Assembly (NCBI RefSeq): GCF_010183535.1
Contig: NC_071328.1
Span: 12,338,001-12,402,000 of the forward strand
Reading direction: 5' to 3'
From: Caenorhabditis remanei
Lineage: Eukaryota; Nematoda; Chromadorea; Rhabditida; Rhabditidae
DNA length: 64,000 bases
This document shows, piece after piece, positions 33,262 to 44,156 of the stretch. The notes under the pieces are model-generated. The model was not told where the DNA came from and made no database searches. It saw nothing but the letters and a program-made list of their open reading frames with translations. The translations under genes and the position numbers were made by a program. Position 1 is the first letter of the stretch, and each line of letters starts with the position of its first letter.

Positions 33262-34255
33262 TTTACACACTCTCAATCGTCGCATTTTCGCCCACTTTAA
33301 AATCTTTCAGGGCCCAAGTCGTTAGCACCTCACTATATATGGGTGTATTCTGATTTCGAATTGTTTGGAAAGCAGGACGAAATTGTAAAAAATTTGAAGA
33401 AGATTCAGGTGAGAAATTGAATATTTTCAATTGAAAATGAATCATAAAACAATGAATCTACTGAAGATGATCGTTGAGACGGCGGAGAGGAGACGCAGAA
33501 ATGATATAGTGTCTGGTTTCTCTGTGCTCTCTCTTTCTCTCATCACGTGGTTACCCCACTGTTTACATGAGCTCATATCCCGAAAATCTTGATAAACGAC
33601 AGAAATTTGACTACCATCCGAACAAAGTATAAAAGGTTTATCCACTCACAAAACGTCAATTCAAAAAAAAAACAGATGCCTATAAACATTTGGCTATTAA
33701 ATTTAAAGAAATGTTGCGTTTTTATAACTTGTTCAATTCCAGCGAAAATTAAAATCCCTTCCCTGATTTCCAGGTCAACGCTCCCTTTAATGTTTCCGTT
33801 GAAGACGTTCTATCTCTGAACGCATCTGTGATCTACTTGGATTCCCAGAATTTCACAAAAGATTTTGTCTACAAACTCATCGAAAAGTTCACAAACAGAA
33901 GAGAAGATGGTTCGGCATTCTGTATTAAGAACTCGCAAGAAGAAAATTTTGATTTGGAAATGATTCCGCCAGGATTCGAAGAAACGAATAGTACAAACGA
34001 ATAGTGAGTTATTGTAATTTCAATGAGAATTTATCATAAATTTCAATTTTCAGCAAAGAATACCGCAACCAACTCATCAACACTAACCATCCGACCGTCT
34101 ACCTCCGTGTCAGTGAAGATCGAGTTCGTCTTCAGATTGGAGACACCAAAAAAGGGACTTTCTGGAGTGGCTATGAGTTCCATTCCGACACAAGCGACGA
34201 TTCTTCCTCTGGTTCGGACAGTGATTCTGACGCGAATGATAATGCACCCGAGTAG
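32295..34255 (+). CDS. F-box / FTH-domain protein 1
   Basis: Five exons: 32295-32377, 32643-33136, 33311-33408, 33774-34004 and 34054-34255. A ttttccag acceptor touches the ATG. Residues 7-45 are an F-box (IELSDLPPEILQLLVEKCDF then RRLRATSTLMYQVV). The FTH/DUF38 region follows with FRKEVLIENSDHMGAAIDWF, GKSEIPLKIKSIHC and LIEKFTNRREDGSAFCI, then a Ser/Asp-rich tail. F-box proteins link substrates to SKP1-cullin-1 ligases; this class is greatly expanded in Caenorhabditis. Exon 3 is an extra intron split not present in copies 2 and 3. Confidence 0.85.
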
Positions 34256-34547
34256 AATTATGATTTGATTTTTTTTTGGTATCGAGAATTCCTGTTCTGA
34301 AAACTGCTCTCTCGGTAGAGCATACTCGTTCTTTTGTTGTCAATTTATGTTTTTTCTTATTTGTTTTGTGATCCATGTGGCCAATTCAATAAAATAATGT
34401 TCGAATCAATCACTGTTGATTTTCTGCTTGACTTCCAGAGACTTGGTTTCTTTTCCTTGTTATTTTTCCCTTTATTCAGTTGCTGCGTTACTTTCTTAAT
34501 TTAAACTCTCAGTTTCAGAAATCTTCGATTAAAAAAATTCATTCCAG
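34256..34547. other. Intergenic, F-box 1 to F-box 2
   Basis: About 290 bases that should hold the 3' end of one gene and the promoter of the next. I see nothing else in it. Confidence 0.5.
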
Positions 34548-36394
34548 ATGACCAAAAAATCAATCGAATTATCCGAATTACCACCGGAAATTCAGCAATT
34601 ATTGGTGGACAAATGTGATTTTATTACAAGGTTTTTTTTTAATTCTCAAATAGTTATTCTTGAATTTTTCAGCGATTTTTTTCGCTAGAATTTTTGTTTT
34701 TAGTCACGTTTCGCTGTAGAAAAGTTGTTTTTATTGAAAAAAAAACCAAGAAAAACAGTTTTTTTTTGGAAAATGTCAGTAATTCTTGATTTTTCAGACA
34801 CATTTGTTTTTAAAAAATCGTTCAATTTTTCAAAAAAAATGTGTATCGGAGCGTTCGCTTTCTAGAAAAGCTTTCTCAAAATTTTCAAACGAAAATTTCC
34901 AGACGTCGACTCCGTGCCTCATCCTCCCTCATGTATCAAGTCGTCAATTCCACTAAACAATACATTCCATTTGTGAAAATCAAGGAACTTTCGAACGAAG
35001 GAGTACTCGTGAAGCTGACAATCAAGTTGTTCAAAGACGATTACACGCTGAAATTCAAGAAAAATCAGACGGGCGGAACAAGAATTTGTCAAGATTTTCG
35101 AAAGGAAGTGTTGATTGAAAATTCGAATCCAATGGATGAAGCGGTCGACTGGTTCAGACAGATGTGTCTTCAGAAGAACGTCACAATCGGACAGTTTCAT
35201 ATCGGATCGACTTACGACTCGGAAAAATTGACAGAAAAACTCGACGGAGTTCTTGGGAAGAGTGAAACTCCATTAAAAATCAAATCGATTCTTTGTGTGG
35301 GAACAGAATCTGTTGATTTGATGTGGAAGCTTATGGAATATTGTGATAAGAACCTTCTGAAAGAGATGAAAGTGGTAACGTCGAATAAAGATGAGATTTT
35401 CGAATTGTTTGGAAAGCAGGACGAAATTGTGAAGACTTTGGAGAAGATTGAGGTGAGAAATTGAATATTTAGAACTGAAAATGAATCATAAAACAATGAA
35501 TCTACTGAAGATGATAGTTGTGACGGGGGAGAGGAGACGCAGATGTGATATAGTGTCTGGTTTCTCTGTGCTCTCTCACTCTCTCATCACGTGGTTACCC
35601 CACTGTGTTCATGAGCTCATATCCTGAAAATCTAGATAAATGTCTGAAACTTGACTACCGTCGAAACAGAATATTTAGGTTTATCTAAGTTTAAATCCAG
35701 AAAAATACAGACGATTATTAACATTTGGCTGTTTAATTGAAATAAATTATGAGTTTTTACAACTTTTTCAATTCCAGCGATAATTAAAACCCTTCCCTGA
35801 TTTCCAGATCGACCCTGTCTGCAATGCCTCCGTTGAAGACGTTCTATCTCTGAACGCATCCGTGATCTCTTTGAAATCCGAGAATTTCACTGAAGATTTG
35901 GTCTACAATCTTATCGAGAAATTCACAAACAGGAGAGAAGATGGATCGGCATTCTGTATCGAAAACTCGCAGAAACGAAATTTGGATTTGGAAATGATTC
36001 CGCCAGGATTCAAAGGAACGAATAGTACAAACGAATAGTGAGTTATTGTAATTTCAATGAAAAGTAATTAGAAATTTCCACTTTCAGCAAGGAATTCCGC
36101 AACCAACTCATCGAAACCGATCACCCGACCGTCTACATCCGTGTCAGTGAAGATCGAGTTCGTCTTCAGATCGGAGACACCAAAAAAGCGAATTTCTGGA
36201 ATGAAGACGGAAGAATGTATATAAATGCACCGGAGTACGATTACGACTCATCAGAATACGACGCGTACGATGATTTTGATGATTTGGAGAGTGAATATTA
36301 TGGGAACCCATATGCATCCGATCCAGATTATGATCTACTCGATGATAGAGCGTTCGATGAATCGGATTTCGAGGACGATCAAGACGAGTACTAA
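34548..36394 (+). CDS. F-box / FTH-domain protein 2
   Basis: Four exons: 34548-34630, 34903-35452, 35808-36037 and 36089-36394. An attccag acceptor touches the ATG. The F-box (IELSELPPEIQQLLVDKCDF) is joined in phase 2 to RRLRASSSLMYQVVNSTKQY. The FTH part includes FRKEVLIENSNPMDEAVDWF and NASVISLKSENFTEDLVYNL. The last exon encodes an acidic tail (DYDSSEYDAYDDFDDLESEY). It is the complete counterpart of the truncated copy 3. Its 3' flank is shared with copy 3, including the adjoining acyl-CoA dehydrogenase exons. Confidence 0.85.
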
Positions 36395-36741
36395 TGAATG
36401 TTTTAATGTTTTTTTCTGTACTAGTTCGATCCTCAATTAAAGCAACAATTCTCTATTGTAATCCACTTTTTTCTGTTTTTAAAACCATCCAGTGCTAATC
36501 ACAACTCGTTGTTTCTTTTGTTGTTAATTAATTGTTTCCGCTCGTTTTCTGCGTCATATAAAAGTTTTGCGCTTCTCATTCGTCCGCATTTGTGCGTGGC
36601 GGGGTTCACGAACTTCATCGCCTACCGTAGTACCCGGTTCTGTTTCAACCAACTCATGACAAAACTCGAAAAACTCCAGCATCAGTTTTCGCGTTTTATT
36701 GACTATCAAAAATGTTTTGCATACATTCCAAAAAAACAGTT

Positions 36742-37454
36742 CTAAGCCTTATTTTTGAATTCCAAATCGATAAGTTTAGCAATTGTATTCAGTTGAATAT
36801 TGGATGTCCCCTCGTAAATTGTTCCAATTTTACAGTCACGATAATATTTCTCCACGGGGAATTCTTTAGTGAAACCGACACCTCCCAGCCATTCGACACA
36901 CTTTGAAGTGGTGTTGGTAGCGACCTGAAAATAGGTTGATTGGCTGCGTAGCGACTCGGTTTCGGTGGTCACCTGAGAAGCGAAAAGTTTCGCCATAGCC
37001 GCCTCACGAACGAATGGAAGACCGTTCTCCTTCATACGAGCAGCGTTGTAGACCAACAGACGGGCGGCCTCGATTTCGGTACGGATTTGAGCGATTTGGT
37101 GTTGCATTCCCTGAAAATATAAATGAATTTGTGAGGTACTTGTAGTATTTTAGGCTTTTTAGCTACCTGGAAATCGATAAGTCTCTCTCCAAACTGTTCT
37201 CTCTGCTGAAGATATGGAATCGTCTGATCGAAACATCCTTGAGCCAGACCGAGCATCTGAGCTCCGATTCCGATTCTTCCGGCGTTGAGGCACTCGATCG
37301 CATACTTGTAGCCTAGAAATGGAGGATTTTTAAGACTTTATAGGCTTAGACTCGTACCTTTTCCGTATTCTCCCAAAATCGCCGACTTGGGAACACGGAC
37401 GTTGTCGAAATGAATGGGACAGGTGGAAGATGCGCGGATTCCGAGTTTGTCTTC
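36742..37454 (-). pseudogene. Detached C-terminal half of an acyl-CoA dehydrogenase
   Basis: Four exons: 37454-37358, 37312-37167, 37110-36973 and 36924-36742 (188 codons with stop). They encode the C-terminal part of a short/branched-chain (ACADSB-type) enzyme. Key stretches are [74 protein letters not shown] and [20 protein letters not shown]. Frame and splice sites are intact. No N-terminal exons lie upstream within 2 kb, so as it stands it has no visible start. It is the source, or a better-kept sister, of the copy at 41861-42451. Confidence 0.8.
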
Positions 37455-37559
37455 CTGCAAATGGATGGGGTCGTCAGATTTGAAAAGTATCTGGAGGAAA
37501 AATAGGGGTTTGCTTTTGTAGTGGACGGTTTTGGCATGACGCCGTGAAAACGAAAGCGA

Positions 37560-37880
37560 GGAAAACGGTCATATCTCAATTTCTAGTGAAGTCATGAAAA
37601 AGTTGTCAACTACAAATTTTATCAGTATGAAATTATCTACATTTTGTTAGTTGGTTAAATTTGATAGCCGCCACAGCTTTTGAGTTATAAGATCCAGAAT
37701 ACTGAAGCAAGGGGGAATAAGCTAGGACTAGAGAAACTTTCATATCTCAATTTTGTGCATAGCTATCAAAAAGTTGTCAACTGCGAATCTGATCAGTATA
37801 AAATTTTCAATATTTTGATAGTTGACAACTTTTTGATAGCTCCGCCCACTTTTGAGATATATGAGAGATATCTTGATGAG
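37560..37880. repeat. Dispersed repeat next to the detached acyl-CoA dehydrogenase half
   Basis: Two copies of the gttgtcaact/agttgacaactttttgatag family. The whole stretch matches 42590-42905, so it was carried in the same segmental duplication. Confidence 0.7.
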
Positions 37881-38659
37881 AGAAATTCTAATGAGAGATG
37901 TTTAAATGAGAGATTTTTGAGAGAATTTTCCGAGAGGTTTTCAGAACATTACCCTTAGAATGTAGTTTTCTTTCACATGAAATCGTAACCCTAATATATC
38001 TTCTGTCGTGAATAAAGATTTGGAGCTACAGAAGACATTCCCAAGTCTCCGTTTCGGAATGTAAGGGAGATTTGAACTGTTCTAATTGTTCAGTTCCTTA
38101 AGCGTACCTGCATCTCGTCTTAGTTGTTGGACCTTCTCCAGAGTGTGTTTGCAACCACACTCGGGAAGTCGACGAGACCTACTTGAATCCTTTGACATGT
38201 GACGTGAATAAAGTACAAACATGAATAAATAGAATAAAATGTGAAATATGAATAAAGAATGGTTCAAGTAGAGGTAGAAATTTTCAGATGAAGTGAAAAT
38301 TTAAAGGTGGGACCTCCATGTGAAGGGGTCGCTCCCGGTGCCCTTCATTCTAGCTCAACCTTTATCCGATCCCTCGGACTTGGGGTTACGGTAGGATACA
38401 AGATAAATAGAAGACAGTTGGTTATTGAATATATATATATATATAGGTTTATTGTAGTTGAGTAAATATCGAGTGGAGTAACCTTAGTGAGATCCCGAGC
38501 TACGGTGTTACTGTAGGTCGGGGTCTCATCCCTGGACAGGTGACATCCCAGAGCTAAGGCTATCTCGAGACTAAAGAAAAGAGAAGGCGCCGTCCCTGCT
38601 CCTTAGAGGAGGGGCGGGGCCTGTCTCCTCCGTCTCTCCTCTTGGTGGTGGGCCGCTAA
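37881..38659. other. Unassigned region with TA microsatellite and a small exon-like ORF
   Basis: On the minus strand ATG at 38198 opens a short exon (MSKDSSRSRRLPECGCKHTL...) ending GATGCAG/gtacgc at 38108. Upstream on that strand is an (AT)n run (38428-38446) and a GC-rich stretch with gtaggtcggggtctcatcc. This could be the 5' end of a retroelement or of a small gene. I do not recognise it, and nothing downstream completes it. Confidence 0.3.
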
Positions 38660-39739
38660 CTAGGGAAGGATCCCGAGTCGAGATGGAGTTATGAGTCGAG
38701 ACATATATCTCTAGAACGGAAATTTTGCGCTGATTTCAAATCTGTATTCCAATTTTGCTAAACGATTCTGTGAAAAAAGTTATGCAGGTTTTTGTGAGAT
38801 CTCAGTACTAAAAATGGGGAATATTGAAGTCACGTAAATCGCCCAGAAAGTGGATTCAGCGGGAATGAGATGGACCAGAATATGTTTAAAACAACGGGGA
38901 ATATTTTCAGTTAATTTTTGGAGAACATTTTTTTTCGACGAATTTTGAAGTTTTTGGTGGCCAACCCATGAGCGAAAATTCGACCAAAAATTTTTTTGAT
39001 TTTTTTTCTTAAAAATTGTTGTTGTGTGATTGTAAGTGTGTCAAATAAGAGTTTACAACAATTCATTTACCAAATTATTTCCGGAATGTCTTGAAAACGT
39101 AATTAGAAGTGAAGTGAATAGATCATAGGATTGCATTTTTTGAGCTTCTTATTAACGATGAATAGAGAAATTCAGTTGAAATGTCAGATTTAAGATACTT
39201 TCTATTTAAATCTATCTTGTTTGATAACAGGAACTCATTTTTTGAACAATTGTTGACCTGTCTATCATTTCTGAACAGATTCCAAACCAACACGTTTCAT
39301 AAAAAATTTCAAAAAAAAATTTTGCAAAAAATTGACGTCTACGGTTATAGAAAAGTCAAAAACATAATGAAACATGTTTGATGACCCGAAAAACGAGTTT
39401 TTTCATTCTCTCAAAAATAAAAATAAAACAAAAATCTGGAGAGGAACCGAACCATCATCACTTGATTACTAGCCCTCCCTGTTAACCCCTCGGCCATCTC
39501 ACCGCTGAAAAATAGCTGAACACTAGGGAAAGACAAGGGGAATGACTCTACAATTCGAATTTTCATGATTCCTATAGTTAAGAAATGGGGGTCAGTGCTC
39601 AAACTTTGAGCTCATTTTTCTGGATTCCTAGAAGCGTTTAGCAAAATTGGAAAACAGTTTTGAAAGTTTCAAAACTCAAGCTTTCCAACCATATAGGTCA
39701 TGACCCGGAACTCCATCTTGACTCGGGATCCTTCCCTAG
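38660..39739. mobile_element. 1080-bp inverted-repeat element with TAA target duplication
   Basis: Begins ctagggaaggatcccgagtc and ends in the reverse complement (gactcgggatccttccctag with one change). TAA lies at 38657-38659 and 39740-39742. Arms match for well over 100 bases. It has the same first bases (ctaggga) and the same TAA as the element at 5002-5878, so one mobilising family is likely. The middle is AT-rich without a transposase. The right arm contains a tRNA-like sequence. Confidence 0.8.
39432..39510 (-). tRNA. tRNA-like sequence in an element arm
   Basis: On the minus strand gatggccgaggggttaac is a class-II-like A box and ggttcggttcc a B box, with an extended region between. The anticodon stem does not pair well. 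Like the one at 5233 it lies inside a ctaggga/TAA element. Confidence 0.3.
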
Positions 39740-39799
39740 TAAGAGGAGAGGATTGCGAAAGAGGGGAAGTCAGACTAGAGTCTGATTCTCCCCGTTCAC

Positions 39800-41512
39800 A
39801 TGTTGGTGGAGAAATGCGACTTCCTTTCAAGGTTAGATATTTTTCTGATTCTCATGTTTTCCAGCCATTTATTGAATTTTATTGATGTTTTTGATCCAAA
39901 AAGTGATAAAATAACTGACAATCTTGATTTCCGAACACATTTATTTAAAAAAGAGTTTCGGAGCGTTCGTTTTCTCATAATTTCAAAATTTTACATCAAA
40001 TGAAAATTTCCAGACGTCGTCTTCGCGCTTCATCTTCCCGCATGTATCAAGTCGTCAATTCCACAAAACTATACATTCCATCGGTTGAAATTGGACTCTG
40101 GGGTGGCGAAGTGAAAGCTAAGCTTAAATTCGATCAGCTCGAAAAAGAGTACACGCTGAAATTCAAGAAAAATCAGACGGGCGGAACTCAAATTTGCCAG
40201 GATTTTCGAGAGGATGTGTTCGTTGAGAACTCGGATTACATGGTTGAAGGGATCGACTGGTTCAGACAGATGTGTCTCCAGAAGAACGTCACAATCGGAC
40301 GGTTGGAAATTGAAGCGATTTTCAATCCGCAGAAAGTGGAAAAAACACTCGATTTGGTTCTGAGGAAAAGTGAAACTCCACTGAAAATCAAATCGATTTT
40401 TTGTGTGGGAATGACAACTGCTGATATTATGTGGAAGATTATGCATTATTCTGATAAGAAAGTTTTAAAAGAGATGAAAGTGAAACATCGGAAAGCGCGG
40501 TCATTAGTTTCCTCCGAGATACCAATGGTTTTCGACTTGTGCAGAAATTTGAAGAAGATTGAGGTGAGAAATCGACAGTTGTTTCAATAAAAGTACACGG
40601 AAAACATAGGCTTACTTTGAAAATTCGTAAATAGTTCTCGGTGAATAATTTTGAATGTTATTCTAAGTGGACTGATCGGATTCTTTTTTGAGTAGATATT
40701 ACTTTAAAATAATGTTCATACATCAAATTTAATACCTCCTTGAACAAGTTCTTCCCAATTTCCAGATGGAGTGCACATGCATTGTCTCCGATGAAGACCT
40801 CCTGGCTCTCAATGCATCTGTCATCGTCTTGAAATTCGAGAACTTCAGTGAAGATCTGATCTACAAACTCATCGAGAAGTTCACAAACAGAAGAGAAGAG
40901 GGATCTGCATTCTGGATCGTTGACTCGAAATGGGCGCATAGAAAACAAAAGCTGTCTTTCAAAGCGATTCCACCAGGACTCGAGAAAGTGTTTTGTCAAA
41001 ATGGATAGTGAGTTATTGTGATTTCATTGAAAAGCATACTTGTCACGGGTCGGGCCGGGCCAGAAGTGACTTTTTTTTTGAAAACATGTTTTTCAGTAGT
41101 AAATTTTGAAAAAGTAGTTTTTGGGGAATTTCGTGCAAAAATTCAATTTAATTGATGAGTTTAATCAGTTCTACAGTGAATTTGCTGTCAAAAAAGCCCT
41201 TAGGGTACTTTCGGGGTGCAAAAATTCAAAAAAATTTCCTCCAGGGCCGGCAAAATCTTCCCTCGGCCCGGCCCGGGAAATGACAAGTATGCTGAATCAG
41301 CAGCTGAAAAGAAAAAACTATTTTCAATATTCAGCGAAAATTACCAACTCATCGACACCAACGAGCCGACCGTCTACCTTCGTCTCAGTGACTGTGAAGT
41401 TATCCTCGAGATTGGAGACACCAGTAAAGCGGACTTCTGGATTGATGATCCAGATTATGATGATAGAGCGTTTGATGAATCGGATTCCGAGGACGATGAA
41501 GACGAGTTCTAA
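39800..41512 (+). CDS. F-box / FTH-domain protein 3, N-terminally truncated
   Basis: Exons: 39800-39831, 40014-40563, 40766-41007 and 41335-41512, matching copy 2 in structure. The first exon keeps only the end of the F-box (MLVEKCDFLSR). Sequence upstream of 39800 no longer matches copy 2, and a 1080-bp element ends 60 bases upstream. An in-frame ATG is present, so a short F-box-less product of about 330 residues is possible. FTH signatures include MYQVVNSTKLYIPSVEIG, GIDWFRQMCLQKNVTIG and LIEKFTNRREEGSAFWI. The tail is acidic. A GC-rich MITE interrupts the last intron. Confidence 0.65.
41038..41288. mobile_element. GC-rich MITE in the last intron of F-box gene 3
   Basis: The ends are acttgtcacgggtcgggccg and cggcccgggaaatgacaagt, with cat/atg just outside. 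Same family as 25980-26272. Confidence 0.75.
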
Positions 41513-42589
41513 TTAATGTTTTAACATATTTTCTGTACCAGTTCGGTCCTCAATTTAAGCACCAATTCTCTATTGTAATCCACTTTTTTCTGTTTTTAAA
41601 ACCTTCTACTGTTAATCACAACTCGTTGCTTCTTTTGTTGTTAATTAATGCTTTCCGCTCGAGAGCTCGTTTTCTTCTCTATATAAAATTTTCGCGCTTC
41701 TCATTCGAGAGTCCGAATTTGGGCGTGGCGGCGTTCGCGTACTTTCTCATCTACCGTAGTACCATCCAGTTCAACACAAAACTCGAAAGACGCTAGTATA
41801 AGATTTCGCTTTTTATTGACTATCAAAAATGTTTTGCATACATTCCAAAAATACAGTTTCCTAAGCCTTATTTTTGAATTCCAAATCGATAAGTTTAGCA
41901 ATTGTATTCAGTTGAATATTGGATGTCCCCTCGTAAATTGTTCCAATTTTACAGTCACGATAATATTTCTCCACTGGGAATTCTTTAGTGAAACCGACAC
42001 CTCCCAGCCATTCGACACATTTTGAGGTGGTGTTGGTGGCGACCTAAAAATAAGTTAATTTTCTGCGTAGCGACTCGGTTGGTACCTGAGAGGCGAAAAG
42101 TTTCGCCATAGCCGCCTCACGAACGAATGGAAGACCGTTCTCCTTCATACGAGCAGCGTTGTATACCAAGAGACGGGCGGCCTCGATTTCAGTACGGATT
42201 TGAGCGATTTGGTGTTGCATTCCCTGAAAATATAAATGTATTTGTGAGCTGCTTGTAGTATTTCAGGCATTTTAGCTACGTTGAGACACTCGATTGCGTA
42301 TTTGTAACCTGGAACGTATTCATCGAGTAATGGATCGGTATTCCAGCAAATCACCTTTTCCGTATTCTCCCAAAATCGCTGACTTGGGGACACGAACGTT
42401 GTCGAAATGAATGGGGCAAGTGGAAGACGCGCGGATTCCAAGTTTGTCTTCCTGCAAATGGATGGGGTCGTCAGATTTAAAAGGTATCTGATTGGGTGTA
42501 TAGAGGAAGGATAGAGGTTTACTTTTGTAGTAGACGGTTTCGGCATGAAGCCGTGAAAACAAAAGCGAGAGATGGAGAACATTGGGCAA

Positions 42590-42905
42590 GGAAAACGGTC
42601 AGATCTCAATTTCAAGTAAAGTTATGAAAAAGTGGTCAACTACAAAATTCATCAGTATGGAATTAGCTATATTTTGTTAGTAAATTATATTTTGATAGCA
42701 GCCACAGCTTTTGAGATATAAGACCCAGAATACAGAAGCGAGGAGGAATAAGCTGGGACTAGAAAAACTGTCATATCTCAACTTTGTGCATAGCTATCAA
42801 AAAGTGGTCAACTGTTTATCTGATCAGTATAACATTTTCTATACTTTGACAGTTGACGACTTTTTGATAGGAAACCTCGTTTTCGAGATATGACTCTCGA
42901 TGTCT
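42590..42905. repeat. Dispersed repeat, second copy of the duplicated segment
   Basis: Matches 37560-37880 (cores gttatgaaaaagtggtcaac and agttgacgactttttgatag). Lies in the intron where an acyl-CoA dehydrogenase exon is expected. Confidence 0.7.
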
Positions 42906-42944
42906 CCGTCACTCTGCACTCTCTTTCCCTCTTTTTAAAACCAT

Positions 42945-43102
42945 ACTTGTCACGGGCCGGGCCGGGCCGGGCCGGGCCGGGCCCGCTAAAAAAATCTTCC
43001 GGGCCGGCCCGTCAAAATATTGAAAAAAAGGCTTGCTGCGGGCCGTGCGGGCCGGCCCGGGCCCTGAAATTTTCAGAGGGCCCGGCCCGTGATTTGACAA
43101 GT
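42945..43102. mobile_element. Short GC-rich MITE in the acyl-CoA dehydrogenase intron
   Basis: The ends are acttgtcacgggccgggccg and ggcccgtgatttgacaagt, the same family as 25980 and 41038 but only 158 bases. Outside are cat and atg, as at 41038. Confidence 0.75.
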
Positions 43103-43863
43103 ATGTTTAAAACTATCACTTTTGTAACTAACCGGATCGGCATTTGCAAATAGCAAGAAAGCCTCCGAATGTTCTGAATTCGTTATCCACATTTTCGATC
43201 CATTAATAATATAATCATCTCCATCTTTCTTCGCAGTTGTCTTCAAAGCGAATGCATCTGTACCTGAACTGACTTCAGAGAGAGCAAATGACCCAACTGC
43301 TTCAGTGACACTTCTCGGAAGATATTTCTGTTTTTGTTCTTCCGTTCCGAGTTCAATGATGAGGGGAACGAAGAGTGTGATGTGTACATCGACGAGAGCT
43401 GCCACAGATGCATCAACCTTCGAGATTTCTTCAATCACGAGGACGGCATCGAAGAATTTCGAACCGGAGCCACCGTACTTTTCAGGGACTTCGATACCCA
43501 TTAGCTGGAAATTGTGGAATTTGAAATTCGCTTCAAAACTGTGTTTCTCTCTTACCCCATTATCAAAGCATCCTTTCAGCACTCTATCATCCATTTCCCC
43601 CTTTCTATCCATCTCCCGAACCAACGGTTGAATCACATTCCCAGCGAAACGTCGAACAGTTTCGACGAATGAATTTTCAGTCTCCGAGAGCAACTGAAGT
43701 GGTTGAGGAGTGACGTCATCGGCACGGTATTTCTGGGAGAATGAAACCGATGACGTGGAATTCAGAAGGCGATGGGAGGTGTTGAGACGGAGAACACGGG
43801 CGAGAAGGGACATGATTTCAATTTAGAATTGAATGGGGTTTTATGACAGCCTACAAATTTAAG

Positions 43864-44040
43864 TGGCCCTCGTGGCGCAGTAAGTTGCATTTTTGGCTAA
43901 CGAGCGTAAGGTCGAGGGTTCGAACTCCGCGGTGCCTAATATTTTTTGTTTTCCTTTTTCATGTTTTGAAACTAACCAGAATTCTTCTCCAACTCTCTAT
44001 AATTTGCTCCATCATTTAGTCAGGAAAAAAAAATGCGTGG
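43864..44040 (-). pseudogene. Stray copy of an LRR-gene intron and exon fragment
   Basis: From 43867 to about 44020 the plus strand matches 46870-47035, that is, the tRNA-like intron plus the end of the penultimate exon of the LRR gene (gaattcttctccaactctctata). The exon part is shortened. It lies between the acyl-CoA dehydrogenase start and the lectin start. Confidence 0.7.
43867..43940 (+). tRNA. tRNA-like sequence
   Basis: ggccctcgtggcgcag (A box), tttttggctaacgag, then agggttcgaactcc (B box) and ggtgcc, followed by a T-rich run. The acceptor pairs GGC/GCC only in part. Close relative of 46870-46945. Confidence 0.35.
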
Positions 44041-44156
44041 AAAAAAGTTTTATCCTTTTCTGACAAGACAATATTTTCCTTGATCTTTCATTTTTTTGCC
44101 ACCAATTTTCCCAACACAAAAAAAATATTCAAATCAGTTCGCGTTAGAGAAGCCGA

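Larger units (their letters stand above)
41861..43813 (-). pseudogene. Acyl-CoA dehydrogenase (short/branched-chain type), internally deleted
   Basis: N-terminal exons 43813-43556 and 43504-43133 (210 codons) encode a mitochondrial-type leader (MSLLARVLRLNTSHRLLNST), then FVETVRRFAGNVIQPLV, VPEKYGGSG, ALSEVSSGTDAFALKTTAKK and GSKMWITNSEHSEAFLLFAN. The next family block (about 25 residues, KGIT.F.VDR..) cannot be found. Its place (42460-43130) is filled by repeats and a MITE. C-terminal exons follow: 42451-42355, 42308-42280, 42223-42086 and 42043-41861. Compared with the copy at 36742, exon 42308-42280 has lost 117 coding bases plus the exon end: sequence jumps from ECLN to intron sequence. 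The new junction still gives a gt donor in frame. The 39 lost residues include the QREQFG region near the flavin. Activity is unlikely. Confidence 0.75.
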
